Assembly: GCA_016716405.1 (NCBI GenBank)
Contig: JADJWK010000003.1
Coordinates: 62,001-126,000 of the forward strand
Direction of reading: 5' to 3'
DNA length: 64,000 nt
Source of the DNA: Candidatus Melainabacteria bacterium
GTDB lineage: Bacteria; Cyanobacteriota; Vampirovibrionia; Obscuribacterales; Obscuribacteraceae
Positions 44,040 through 52,844 of this stretch are shown here, one piece after another (within the stretch, counting starts at the first letter, position 1; every line of letters starts with the position of its first letter). The notes under the pieces are model-generated. The model was given only the letters and a program-made list of their open reading frames with translations. It was not told the origin of the DNA and searched no databases. Made by a program: the position numbers and the translations under genes.

Positions 44040-45104
44040 TCAGTCCTGCTGTTCTTGTCTGCCCCCGAGCCTTTCAGTCAGCGATCGCAGCTCGGAGCCC
44101 AGGGCGTTCAGTTTGAGGACCGCTTCCTCGAGCTCTTTGGCGCCTTTCTGATTGTTGTTGCTGGCTTCCTCGACGCTCTTCATCGCTTCCAGAACCTGTT
44201 GCACTCCCTGGAGCTGCTGCTGGCTCGAAGCCTCGATCTGGATGGCAGCCTGAGCGGAGCGATTGATGCTTTCAGCCAGGGTGACCATAGCGCTGCCTGC
44301 CTGCGAGGCATAGCCTTCTCCGTCCCCGATCACTTTGCTGCCGTGTTCGGTTTTCATGGTGGCGGAGGCGGTGGCTTCCACGATCTCGTTGAGGATGCTG
44401 CGAACGCTGGATGTCGCTTTCTTCGATTGATCGGCGAGGCTCTTGATCGCCTGGGCGACGACAGCGAAGCCCTTGCCCTGCTCCCCGGCCCGGGCTGCTT
44501 CGATGGCGGCGTTGACGGCCAGGAGGTTGGATTGCTGGGCGATATCATCTACGGTGGCGATAATCTCGCCGACCTGTTTGGTCTGGTTGCGCAGGGTGAG
44601 GATGGTGCGGGTCAGGGACTCCATATGCTCTTTGATAGCCTGCATGCCCGAGAGCACGTCATTGGCGGCTTTCTGTCCGAGCTCGGAGGTTCGCAGGACG
44701 CTTCGGGCGTCGGTGGAAACGTTCTGGGCCTTGCGGCTGGATACTTCCACCGTCTGCCTGACCTCTTCCACGATAGTGGTGGTCTCGGTCACCGCCGCGG
44801 CGGTCTGGGTAGAGTTGATGGATAGGTTGGTGGAGGCTTCGAGAATCACATGAGCGAGCCTGGAGAGCTCGTGGACCACAAGGTCGATTTCTTTGTAGTC
44901 CTCGATCTTGCCGGCGGCGGGCTGGTGCCCGTTCGATTTGAAGCTCTCGGTGCCGGTGCGGACGAATTCATCACGCCATTCGTTGAGCTCTCTGGTGGTG
45001 GCGCCGAGCTCTCTGGCCAGCTTGCTGGCCGTCTCGCCCTGCAAGAGCCTCAATACGGCGTCCCTCTTGTGCGCCGGCGAGAGACTCTGAGATTTCCTGA
45101 CCAT
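44040..45104 (-). CDS. soluble methyl-accepting protein with N-terminal transposase-type helix-turn-helix
   Basis: Residues 95-354 form a cytoplasmic MCP signalling hairpin; the tip is IAQQSNLLAVNAAIEAARAG followed by EQGKGFAVVAQAI, nearly the family consensus. There is no membrane span or known sensor domain. Instead residues 8-55 (SPAHKRDAVLRLLQGETASK, LARELGATTRELNEWRDEF) match the helix-turn-helix found at the start of IS3/IS911-type transposase OrfA proteins. A 40-residue linker joins the two. Start is certain: AAGGAGGAG precedes ATG 45104. The receptor may sense a partner or DNA directly; either is inference. It lies between cheW and cheR in the cluster. Confidence 0.85.
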   Translation of the reverse strand: MVRKSQSLSPAHKRDAVLRLLQGETASKLARELGATTRELNEWRDEFVRTGTESFKSNGHQPAAGKIEDYKEIDLVVHELSRLAHVILEASTNLSINSTQTAAAVTETTTIVEEVRQTVEVSSRKAQNVSTDARSVLRTSELGQKAANDVLSGMQAIKEHMESLTRTILTLRNQTKQVGEIIATVDDIAQQSNLLAVNAAIEAARAGEQGKGFAVVAQAIKSLADQSKKATSSVRSILNEIVEATASATMKTEHGSKVIGDGEGYASQAGSAMVTLAESINRSAQAAIQIEASSQQQLQGVQQVLEAMKSVEEASNNNQKGAKELEEAVLKLNALGSELRSLTERLGGRQEQQD

Positions 45105-45117
45105 CTGGATCTCCTCC

Positions 45118-45561
45118 TTACAAACGATACCCGGTAATGTAATCACGCAATTCCACGAGCTCGACGGTGCGGTTCGTGACTTTCACCAGCCGGAAAGCCA
45201 GGGGTGAGAGAGACTGCGCGAAGAGCTGCTCTTCTTGGTAGAGCTGAACCGTCTCGACATGGTCCACCAGTATCCCCAGCTTGGAGTCACCGTCCCTGAC
45301 GACGATGATTCGATCGGCCGGGTCGACGGCCCGACTTACGGTTTCACCGGGGCTATTGTGACGCGCGGCGGCGGCCCGCAAGCTGCTGACGGCTACAATG
45401 TCACCGCGGATATTGATCAGACCGGCAATCTCCGCCGGCTGGTCGAGAATCTCCTCCGGCTGGACGGCTTCCAGCACTTCCATGACCCTGTCCACCTCGA
45501 TGGCGAAAGGTTTGCCGTCCACTCTCATCATCAGGAGCTGCACTCCTTCATTCTCGTTCAT
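45118..45561 (-). CDS. CheW-like coupling protein
   Basis: A plain single-domain CheW of 147 residues (LMMRVDGKPFAIEVDRVMEV, PAEIAGLINIRGDIVAVSSL, GILVDHVETV). Its first 14 bases overlap the preceding cheW gene and the MCP gene follows after 13 bases that hold the MCP ribosome site. It probably pairs with the other CheW proteins in assembling the receptor-kinase array, as WspB and WspD do. Confidence 0.88.
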   Translation of the reverse strand: MNENEGVQLLMMRVDGKPFAIEVDRVMEVLEAVQPEEILDQPAEIAGLINIRGDIVAVSSLRAAAARHNSPGETVSRAVDPADRIIVVRDGDSKLGILVDHVETVQLYQEEQLFAQSLSPLAFRLVKVTNRTVELVELRDYITGYRL

Positions 45562-46060
45562 GACGCCGGCTCCTGTTTATCGTCTTGAAAGCAGTCAGGG
45601 AATCGCTGCTGAACAGGCTGTCGCTGTCGAACAATAGCATGATTCCATCGGTCTCGGCGACGGCGGCGTGGGGCGCTTCCCCGGGAAGAATACGGCTCAG
45701 GGGAAAGATCTTTCTGCGGGGATAGGTCCTGGTGCCTAGCACGTGGTCGGTCATGATGCTGACCGTGGTGCCCCCGGCACGCATGACGATCAACTGGTCC
45801 GTGAGGGAGACCGGCTTGTCGGGCAGGTTCCAGCGAGGCCTGAGGTCCACCAGGGGAACATCCTGACCCCGCACATTGATGATCCCCAGAACCCCGGGCC
45901 GAGTATCTTTGAGAAGACCTTGCAGATGATCCGGGGGGGGCTCGTAGCTCACCGAGTCGAATACCTGGATCACAGCTTCCAGGGGCAGGCACGCCTTATG
46001 GGGGCCGACCTTGAAGACCAGCACCTGCACCTGATTGTCGCTATTGATCGAGTTGGGCAA
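45548..46060 (-). CDS. CheW-like coupling protein
   Basis: A CheW-like fold (VLVFKVGPHKACLPLEAVIQ, GVLGIINVRGQDVPLVDLR, SIMTDHVLGT) with a C-terminal extension of about 30 residues. The start is TTG at 46060 with AAGGGG six bases upstream; no ATG fits better. It overlaps the next cheW by 14 bases. The presence of three divergent CheW genes suggests different partners, not redundancy. Confidence 0.85.
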   Translation of the reverse strand: MPNSINSDNQVQVLVFKVGPHKACLPLEAVIQVFDSVSYEPPPDHLQGLLKDTRPGVLGIINVRGQDVPLVDLRPRWNLPDKPVSLTDQLIVMRAGGTTVSIMTDHVLGTRTYPRRKIFPLSRILPGEAPHAAVAETDGIMLLFDSDSLFSSDSLTAFKTINRSRRHERE

Positions 46061-46082
46061 TTCGTCCCCTTCTGTATTTTGC

Positions 46083-47507
46083 TTACTTCTCTGTGCCCTT
46101 TCTTTTTACCGCTTTTTTCTTGAAGCCCAGAAGGCTGGCTGATAATTCACCGCCCACCACGCACATTTCGTGCATGGCCTCGTCCAGGTGGGCGTCTTTG
46201 ACCACCAGATCCCGGTCGTCATCGCTGGCGAAAAGGGCCGCTTTGCGCAGGAGCTCCCTGATGAAGGCGGCGCTGGCCCCTTCGGTCCGTTTGACGAAGG
46301 TGCTCCAGTTCTTGACGTCGACCTGGAGACCCTGGCGGTAGAGGTCGAAAAGTCGCTCGCGGCACTCGGCATCGGGAAGCGGAATATGATAAGCCTGGTC
46401 GATGCGACCGGGACGCGCAGCCAGCGCCGGCTCCAGCACATCGGGTCGGTTGGTGGTGAGCAAGAACATCACGTCGCAATCGTCCGCCAGTCCGTCCATC
46501 TCGTTGAGAAGCTCGAAAAGCAGGACATTGGAGCAGCCTTTCTCAGTTGCCATACCGCGCTCTTCGGCGATCAGATCCACATCCTCCAGGATGACGATGG
46601 CAGGCTCGAGAATACGGGCCATGCGGCAGGACTGCTCGAGGAGCCCGAGACCCCGCCCGGTCATGAGGATTACCGTGCGGTTGCGAATCTCGCTGGCGAT
46701 ATACATGGCGGTGAGGGTCTTGCCTGTCCCGGGCGGACCGTGCAGCAAGAGCCCGGTTTTCAGATGGCGGCCGGCAGCCAGGAGCCGATCGGAGCGCTGG
46801 CCGAACTTGATGGTCTGGCGCTCGATTTTCTCGAGCAGACCGGAAGGCAGGATGATCGATTCGCGGCTCACTTTTGGCAATCTGTGGAAATTGATGGAGG
46901 TTCCGCGCATACTCTCCTGGGAGACCGAGATCACGTGACCCCGGTAGATATTGCGCTGCCGCAAAAGAGTGCGGATGCGGCTGAAAAAGCGCTCGGCGGT
47001 GGTCTTCTGGGAAGCCATCGCTTCCAGTACCGGACGTTTGCTGAGCCCGTCGTTGCTGAGTTGAATCAGCACCGCCAGGCGCTCGCCATGGTCGCGGATC
47101 AGAAACAGCCCGTTGGTGACGCAGGCTCTGATGCTGTCATCCTCCACCCTGATATTGCTGAACTCCACCGGACCCTCCCGGCCGCTGGCGCCGCCTCCAT
47201 AGAGTCCAGCCGACGCCGCCGGAGTGGCGATATTGGCCAGGGAGCAGGTGAGATACTCGCTGCCGGTGGTCACCCCGATCAGCTCATGGGTCGTGCCCGG
47301 CTCTTCCAGAAAGCGATCCAGGGCAAGCTGGAGATTGGGGTGGTCATATTTCTCGAACTTCTCGGTGATTGCCTGATAACGGGAGGGCTCCTCTCCGAAA
47401 TGAGCCGTGAGCCTGTCGAAAAGAGTGTTCTCTTTGTCGACGCTGGCGGACATCTGGTCCATGAAGCCTTTGAAAGACTTGCCGAAATCTTCCGGGTCCA
47501 TAGTCAT
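46083..47507 (-). CDS. AAA+ ATPase at the head of the chemosensory cluster
   Basis: Residues 250-440 form a classical AAA domain: Walker A GPPGTGKT (257-264), Walker B VILEDVD (304-311), sensor LLTTNRPDVLEPALAARPGR with the arginine finger region, and a C-terminal lid. It resembles the AAA domain of FtsH/Bcs1-type proteins but has no protease domain or membrane span. The N-terminal 240 residues are of unknown fold and may choose the substrate. It lies 22 bases before cheW, so it belongs to the operon; an AAA protein is not part of known Che systems. Possible jobs are array assembly or remodelling; this is a guess. Confidence 0.8.
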   Translation of the reverse strand: MTMDPEDFGKSFKGFMDQMSASVDKENTLFDRLTAHFGEEPSRYQAITEKFEKYDHPNLQLALDRFLEEPGTTHELIGVTTGSEYLTCSLANIATPAASAGLYGGGASGREGPVEFSNIRVEDDSIRACVTNGLFLIRDHGERLAVLIQLSNDGLSKRPVLEAMASQKTTAERFFSRIRTLLRQRNIYRGHVISVSQESMRGTSINFHRLPKVSRESIILPSGLLEKIERQTIKFGQRSDRLLAAGRHLKTGLLLHGPPGTGKTLTAMYIASEIRNRTVILMTGRGLGLLEQSCRMARILEPAIVILEDVDLIAEERGMATEKGCSNVLLFELLNEMDGLADDCDVMFLLTTNRPDVLEPALAARPGRIDQAYHIPLPDAECRERLFDLYRQGLQVDVKNWSTFVKRTEGASAAFIRELLRKAALFASDDDRDLVVKDAHLDEAMHEMCVVGGELSASLLGFKKKAVKRKGTEK

Positions 47508-47544
47508 GGGAGAACGACCTCTCGAGCTCTGGGAAGCTAAGAAT

Positions 47545-49092
47545 TTATTCCCGGTTCAAATCGAATATATATAAATCAAAAGATCTGCCCGGACGGTGAT
47601 ACTCCACCGTGCTCATGGGCTCGCCATAACGCCGGGAAAGCTCGTCGATCAGTGACCTGGAGACGGACCGGGCGGGCATCTTGCTGCTCTCGAGCAGACC
47701 GCGGTCGTGGATCACCGCCAGTTTCGGGAAACGGCTCCTGTCGAGCGCCCCGACGCCTTCGAGAGCATCCCTGACGGCACCCTCCCTGCTCCAGAGCTCG
47801 GCATAGCCCCGGTGGGAGGCGGGCTTGCGCTCCCCGGCCCGGGGAAAGGTGAGATAGCCGTCGGCAAGATCGATTTGCTGCTCTTCCTGCAGATAATACA
47901 GAAGCGTGTACGAATCGAAATCCGGCACGACAAGAAAGGCGCAGTCCCGGTACTTTCCGTCTTTTATGTCCCGGGCCACGGCTCTCAGACCATTTCGATC
48001 CGTGGAGGCGATGGTCGATATCTCGTGAGCGCTGGCGATGGCGAGGGCGGCAAGCAGCAGCGGGAGGATGAGTTTGCCTTTGAGCCGCGGCTCGAGAAAA
48101 CCGGCAAGAATAATCCAGACAGGCACTGCAAATGGTGTCATATAGCGGCAATAGCCCAGAATGAAAGGAGTCAGAAAGCCCAGGGTGAGAACCGGGGCAA
48201 AGCCCGTGAGATAGAGCATGGTCCTGGCGGTGCCCGGCCGCTCGTATCTGCCTCGCACCAGTTTGACAATCAGCGCGATCAGGGCTACCGGCGCCAGGAG
48301 CGCCACCACCAGGAAGCCTGCGATCCAGGGAAGAGGCAGGGTGGCTGCCAGGTTGGAGGCAAAGACCTCAGGAGCCTTCACCAGCGGTGTGCGGTCCACC
48401 CAGTAGGTGCCGTGTCCGAGATGGGTGAAAAGCTGCGGCGCCCAGGGGGCGAAAGCCAGGAGAGCCAGGCCGAAAGCGAGATAGACTTTGAGGACCGGAC
48501 CTTTTGACCGGGGTCTACTCAGAAGAGCGGTCAGAAGGAGAAGGGCGATGAGATAGAGCCCGGAATAGTGCGTATAGACCGTCAGGGTGGAAAAGAGGAA
48601 GAGCAGAGCGAGGTTTTTTGTCGAGGCATTCTCCAGGCTGTCCAGAAAAAAGATCATGGTGGCGGTACAGAGCACCGATAGAAGGGAATATGCCCGCACT
48701 TCGTGAGAGAAGAATACCGCCAGGGGGGACACTGCCGCAAAGAAGCAGGCGATAAGGGCCTGGCGCCTGCCCGCCCCGCTGTCTGGAGCCAGGCAGCGGA
48801 TAGCCAGCATATAGGTCAGGGGGATGAGCAGGCAACCAGTGAGGATGGACGAGAGGGCCAGGCTCACGGCTCCCTTGCCGAAAAGAGCCGCCCAGGCGCT
48901 AATGAGCATGAAATAGAGCGGCGGCCCGAACTCGTAGGCGGTGGTGTTCTCGATCAGCTCGGCGATCCCATTGCTGCCCGCCACATAGATAGTGATGGCG
49001 TCATCGAGGTCGATGCCGGCTCCCAGGGTGATCAGTCGCAGCAAAAGGCCCAGAGCCGTTATCGCTGAAATTGCCAGTAAGGTCCTAGGCAC
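47545..49092 (-). CDS. GT-C (GT39/ArnT-like) membrane glycosyltransferase
   Basis: About 11 membrane segments, with the first loop carrying the catalytic-type acidic pair (AGIDLDDAITIYVAGSNG) followed by the GPPLYFMLISAW motif. HEVRAYSLL is also typical of protein-mannosyl/ArnT-like enzymes that use lipid-linked sugars. A soluble tail of about 110 residues follows. I start at GTG 49092, just before the stop of the upstream gene; the longer open frame up to 49290 would overlap wecA coding and gives a Pro/Ser/Arg-rich stretch that is not real. It is coupled to the WecA-like gene and followed by the AAA gene 37 bases on. Confidence 0.8.
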   Translation of the reverse strand: MPRTLLAISAITALGLLLRLITLGAGIDLDDAITIYVAGSNGIAELIENTTAYEFGPPLYFMLISAWAALFGKGAVSLALSSILTGCLLIPLTYMLAIRCLAPDSGAGRRQALIACFFAAVSPLAVFFSHEVRAYSLLSVLCTATMIFFLDSLENASTKNLALLFLFSTLTVYTHYSGLYLIALLLLTALLSRPRSKGPVLKVYLAFGLALLAFAPWAPQLFTHLGHGTYWVDRTPLVKAPEVFASNLAATLPLPWIAGFLVVALLAPVALIALIVKLVRGRYERPGTARTMLYLTGFAPVLTLGFLTPFILGYCRYMTPFAVPVWIILAGFLEPRLKGKLILPLLLAALAIASAHEISTIASTDRNGLRAVARDIKDGKYRDCAFLVVPDFDSYTLLYYLQEEQQIDLADGYLTFPRAGERKPASHRGYAELWSREGAVRDALEGVGALDRSRFPKLAVIHDRGLLESSKMPARSVSRSLIDELSRRYGEPMSTVEYHRPGRSFDLYIFDLNRE

Positions 49093-50530
49093 GATCGGCG
49101 GAGCTTTCTCGATCTTCCGGAGAGTCGCCGGCTTCTTCTGCGCTGCTGTTCTCGGGCTCCCCGGGAAGCTCCGATTCGGGATCGGGCTTGAAATCGGACT
49201 CGAAGTCCTCGATGGGAACCTCGCCCGGCACCGTATCCGGTGTGGCTTCCGCCTTCCCTCTCTGGCGGTGGCGGTTGAGCACCTCGGCAAAAAAGAAGGC
49301 CATGACCAGCACAGCCGCTGCCATTTTCAGGAAGTACTCCTGCTGACCGACCAATGACGCCGCTATCAGACCGAGTATTCCGGATGCAAGGTAGATCAGA
49401 TAGGCGACATTCTTCTGAGAGAGGCCGGTCTTGAGAAGCCTGTGATGGATATGACCGTCATCCGGAGAGAAGATCGACCGTCCGGTGGCGAGCCTGCGGA
49501 GCACCGCCCATGAGGTGTCGAGCAGAGGGAAAAAGAGAATCAGGCCCACGAGCAGGACAGTGGGAACAATCACGGTGGCGGCGGCCACCCCCTTGATCAC
49601 TCCTGTGATCGAAATCGCCCCGAGGGTGAAACCCACCAGGTATGCCCCGGAATCCCCCATGAAGATCCGGGCAGGGTTGAAATTCCAGCGGAGAAATCCG
49701 AAGAGGGCACCGGCCAGGACCGCTGCCATCAGGGCTGCGTATGGTCTGGTGATGCTGTCCCCGAGGGCGACGCTCCAGATGGTCAGGGCGGATATAGCGG
49801 AAACTCCGGCAGCAAGCCCGTCCATGCCGTCGATGAGGTTGACGGCATTGGCTACCCCGACCAGCCAGAGGACGGTTATAGGCAGACTCAGATAACCGAG
49901 CTCGATGGGCACTCCGCCGGTGATTGTCATGAAGCCCAGATCGAGGTCCATATTGAGGGGCACCGGGATGGATTTGATTCTGATACCGACGCTATAAGCT
50001 GCACAGGCAGCCAGGATTTGCACCAGGAACTTGTTGCGGGCTTTGAGAGACTCCAGATCGTCCAGAAGCCCCAGGACGAAAACCAGTGTGCCACCGATAG
50101 CGATACCGCCGATCCCCTCCACCCCCCGGGCATCTTTCGGCAGACGTCCGGCGATGGCTACCAGGGCAGTGATGGTAGTGAGCATGCTTATATAGATAGC
50201 GACACCGCCAAGGCGCGGGACCGCTACCTTGTGGATGCGCCGCTCTTCACCGGGCTTGTCCACCAGACCGAGCTTCATGGCCCGGGAGCGGATCTCCGGG
50301 GTGAGCCACCAGGAGATGGACATGGCCATGAGGAATCCCGGAATGTGCATCTTGTCCAGATGACCGTGGGGCACGAAGCCGATTGCCCAGACGAAGCCGG
50401 TGAGGAAAAGGAGAACCTGGCAGACGACGATAGCCGCCGAGACTGCCTTGCTGCCGCTCATAACAGGTGCTTCAGGGGCGCCTGTCTCCTTGTGGTCGTC
50501 CACCATGATGGCAGTGTCTTCCTCGGCCAT
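49085..50530 (-). CDS. undecaprenyl-phosphate GlcNAc-1-phosphate transferase (WecA/TagO family)
   Basis: Transfers a sugar-1-phosphate from a UDP-sugar to undecaprenyl phosphate, the first step of O-antigen, teichoic or enterobacterial-type glycan synthesis. Conserved sites are GLLDDLESL (Asp pair), NAVNLIDGMDGLAAG, FMGDSGAYLVGF and the terminal DDGHIHHRL. Around ten membrane spans. An extra acidic tail of about 55 residues follows the last span. Substrate (GlcNAc or other) cannot be fixed by sequence. It follows glyA by 28 bases and its end overlaps the next glycosyltransferase. Confidence 0.88.
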   Translation of the reverse strand: MAEEDTAIMVDDHKETGAPEAPVMSGSKAVSAAIVVCQVLLFLTGFVWAIGFVPHGHLDKMHIPGFLMAMSISWWLTPEIRSRAMKLGLVDKPGEERRIHKVAVPRLGGVAIYISMLTTITALVAIAGRLPKDARGVEGIGGIAIGGTLVFVLGLLDDLESLKARNKFLVQILAACAAYSVGIRIKSIPVPLNMDLDLGFMTITGGVPIELGYLSLPITVLWLVGVANAVNLIDGMDGLAAGVSAISALTIWSVALGDSITRPYAALMAAVLAGALFGFLRWNFNPARIFMGDSGAYLVGFTLGAISITGVIKGVAAATVIVPTVLLVGLILFFPLLDTSWAVLRRLATGRSIFSPDDGHIHHRLLKTGLSQKNVAYLIYLASGILGLIAASLVGQQEYFLKMAAAVLVMAFFFAEVLNRHRQRGKAEATPDTVPGEVPIEDFESDFKPDPESELPGEPENSSAEEAGDSPEDRESSADRA

Positions 50531-50558
50531 GAGCTCGTTCTATCTTCCTGTCTTCAAT

Positions 50559-51833
50559 CTAGCTGACACCGGCAAGACGCTCGAGACGCTCGCTATATTG
50601 CGGATAGAGAGGGAATCTCTGGCAGAGCTGTTTGACTTCTTCCCGGACCCTGGCTTTTACCGTCTCGTCTTCCGGGGACTTGAGGGTGTCGGCTATGAGA
50701 GCGCCGATCTTCTCCATCTCGGCGATACCCATGCCCCGGGTAGTGGCGGCCGGTGTGCCGATTCTGATACCGCTGGTGATGAAGGGCTTCTCCGGGTCGT
50801 TGGGAACGGCGTTCTTGTTGACGGTAATGCCCACCTCCTCGAGAAGCTTTGAGGCGCTCTTGCCGGTCATCGAGATCGGTCTGAGATCGACAGTCATCAG
50901 GTGATTGTCCGTGCCCCCGGAGACGATCTCGAGACCCTGGTCGACCATGGTGCGGGCGAGCACTCTGGCATTGGCGACGATACGCTCCTGGTATTGCCGG
51001 AACTCGGGCTTGAGCGCCTCTCCGAAAGCCACTGCCTTGGCGGCGATTACATGCATGAGGGGACCGCCCTGGATGCCGGGGAAAACAGCCTTGTCTATCT
51101 CTTTGGCGAATTCCTCCTGGCACATGATCACGCCGCCCCGGGGACCGCGCAGGGTCTTGTGGGTGGTCGATGTGACGAAGTGCGCATGGGGAAAAGGATT
51201 GGGATGCAGACCGGCGACGATGAGCCCGGCTATATGGGCCACGTCGGCCATGAGATAAGCCTTGACGCCGTCGGCGATCTTGCGGAAGCGCTCGAAATCG
51301 ATGGTCCGCGAATAGTTGCTGGCGCCGCAGACGATCAGGCGGGGCTTGAGCTTCTTCACTGCTTCTTCGACTTTGTCGTAGTCGATTCGACCGGTCTCGG
51401 GATCGATACCGTAGAAATTCGCCTGGAACCATTTGCCGGACATATTCACCGGGGAGCCGTGGGTGAGATGACCGCCCTGGTCCAGAGCCATTCCCATGAC
51501 CACGTCACCGGGCTCGAGCATGGCGAACAAGACCGCCATATTGGCCTGGGCGCCGCTGTGGGGCTGGACATTGGCGTGCGGTGCGTCGAAGAGCTGTTTG
51601 AGACGGGCGATGGCCAGGCGCTCGGCCTTGTCGACGAACTGGCAGCCGCCGTAATAACGCTTGCCCGGAAGCCCTTCGGCATACTTGTTGGTGAGCACCG
51701 AACCCTGGGCCTCGAGGACCGCTTCGCTGACGAAATTCTCGCTGGCAATGAGCTCGATGGAGTTCTGCTGCCTGCTAAGCTCATCCCCGATGATCCCGTA
51801 AAGCTCCGGATCCGACTCTTTCAAACTGACCAT
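50559..51833 (-). CDS. glyA: serine hydroxymethyltransferase
   Basis: Interconverts serine and glycine with tetrahydrofolate, supplying one-carbon units. Full length at 424 residues. Visible hallmarks: IELIASENFVSEAV, TNKYAEGLPGKRYYGGC, VQPHSGAQAN, the PLP lysine in TSTTHKTLRGPRGG and a C-terminal EVGITVNKNAVPND. GGGGAGG lies eight bases before ATG. It is the first of a tight set with the WecA-like gene, but no folate or glycine riboswitch fold is evident in the 128-base upstream gap. Confidence 0.96.
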   Translation of the reverse strand: MVSLKESDPELYGIIGDELSRQQNSIELIASENFVSEAVLEAQGSVLTNKYAEGLPGKRYYGGCQFVDKAERLAIARLKQLFDAPHANVQPHSGAQANMAVLFAMLEPGDVVMGMALDQGGHLTHGSPVNMSGKWFQANFYGIDPETGRIDYDKVEEAVKKLKPRLIVCGASNYSRTIDFERFRKIADGVKAYLMADVAHIAGLIVAGLHPNPFPHAHFVTSTTHKTLRGPRGGVIMCQEEFAKEIDKAVFPGIQGGPLMHVIAAKAVAFGEALKPEFRQYQERIVANARVLARTMVDQGLEIVSGGTDNHLMTVDLRPISMTGKSASKLLEEVGITVNKNAVPNDPEKPFITSGIRIGTPAATTRGMGIAEMEKIGALIADTLKSPEDETVKARVREEVKQLCQRFPLYPQYSERLERLAGVS

Positions 51834-51961
51834 GCTCGCCTCCCCGCCTTACCGCGCTGGTAATGTCCCGTTATTTTAGCGGTTTTGGCCCTTTTCTTCC
51901 GTTTTCGATCACTAATGTTGACTCAGGAAAGCCCTTTGCAACTCCGATCAATTAGCCTAGC

Positions 51962-52771
51962 TTAGAGCTGTTTGAGCAGATCCAGGGCTTTCGGGCGCTG
52001 ACCGGCTCGCTCTTCGATATAGCGACTGATTATGCGCCGGGCAGCTGCCAGTGGTGCTGCCGCCGTCTCGGAGGCTTGCCCCGATGAGCCCGAGGCTGCT
52101 GCTTCTGCCAGTACCAGGGTCTTCCAGACCATGGGGGTGATGAAGACTCCTTTCTCGGCGCTTTCGTCGAAGCTCTCATACTCCTCCGACACTCTTGAAG
52201 AACCGCGCCTGTCCGGGGCACCGCCACAATTTTTGCAGCAAACACCGCCGCGCTCGGTGAGAAAAGCATTGATACTATATTCGGTGAGCGGGGCGCGGCA
52301 ACGCACGCAGACCTTGAGCTCGGGCTGGAAGCCGAGCATGGCCAGAAGCTGCATCTCGAACTCCAGGCATGCCCGGGCCGGGGCTGTCTCCCCCTTGGCC
52401 AGCCTGGCCAGAGAAGCAGTGAGAAAATCGAAATAGACTTCTTCCTCTCCCTGCAGTCCCTGACCGAAAATTCTGGTCAGCTCGGCATAGTACAGCCCGA
52501 AAGTGAGGCTCTCCAGATTGGTCCTCAGCGCCTGGTAGGTATCGATGCTCTCGGCCTGGGTGATGATATCAAGAGACTTCCCGGTGGCGAGCAGGAGCTT
52601 GTTGACACAGAGCGCCTCCGACTTTCCTGCCATGCGCGTGCCTGGTTTGCGGGCGCCTTTCGCCACGGCGCGGCCCAGACCCCGCTCCTTACTGAAGAGG
52701 ATCACTACCTTGTCGGATTCTCCCAGGGGGAAGCCGCCGACATTGATGGCGGTGAGCTGGTAGGTGGGCAT
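51962..52771 (-). CDS. recO: DNA repair protein RecO
   Basis: RecO works with RecF and RecR in recombinational repair and loads RecA on gapped DNA. The N-terminal OB fold is YQLTAINVGGFPLGESDKVV, then FSKERGLGRAVAKGARKPGT. The helical middle has FGLYYAELTRIF. The zinc knuckle CxxC...CxxC (CVRC, CKNC) is complete. The tail is Ala/Ser-rich. It is 269 residues, normal length. Unrelated to its metabolic neighbours. Confidence 0.92.
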   Translation of the reverse strand: MPTYQLTAINVGGFPLGESDKVVILFSKERGLGRAVAKGARKPGTRMAGKSEALCVNKLLLATGKSLDIITQAESIDTYQALRTNLESLTFGLYYAELTRIFGQGLQGEEEVYFDFLTASLARLAKGETAPARACLEFEMQLLAMLGFQPELKVCVRCRAPLTEYSINAFLTERGGVCCKNCGGAPDRRGSSRVSEEYESFDESAEKGVFITPMVWKTLVLAEAAASGSSGQASETAAAPLAAARRIISRYIEERAGQRPKALDLLKQL

Positions 52772-52844
52772 GTCTTTTCCAGACCCGATTCAGACCGGAG
52801 GTTTCAGATCAGGCGATCCGAGCGAAGCTCCTCGAATCCGCTTC

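Noticed and set aside
49093..49290. N-terminal extension of the GT-C glycosyltransferase
   Set aside because: The stretch overlaps the end of the WecA-like gene, starts with TTG and is Pro/Ser/Arg-rich, unlike a membrane-protein N terminus.
51834..51961. Riboswitch upstream of glyA
   Set aside because: I could not find glycine or other known aptamer core motifs; only a GC-rich leader with a strong ribosome site is seen.
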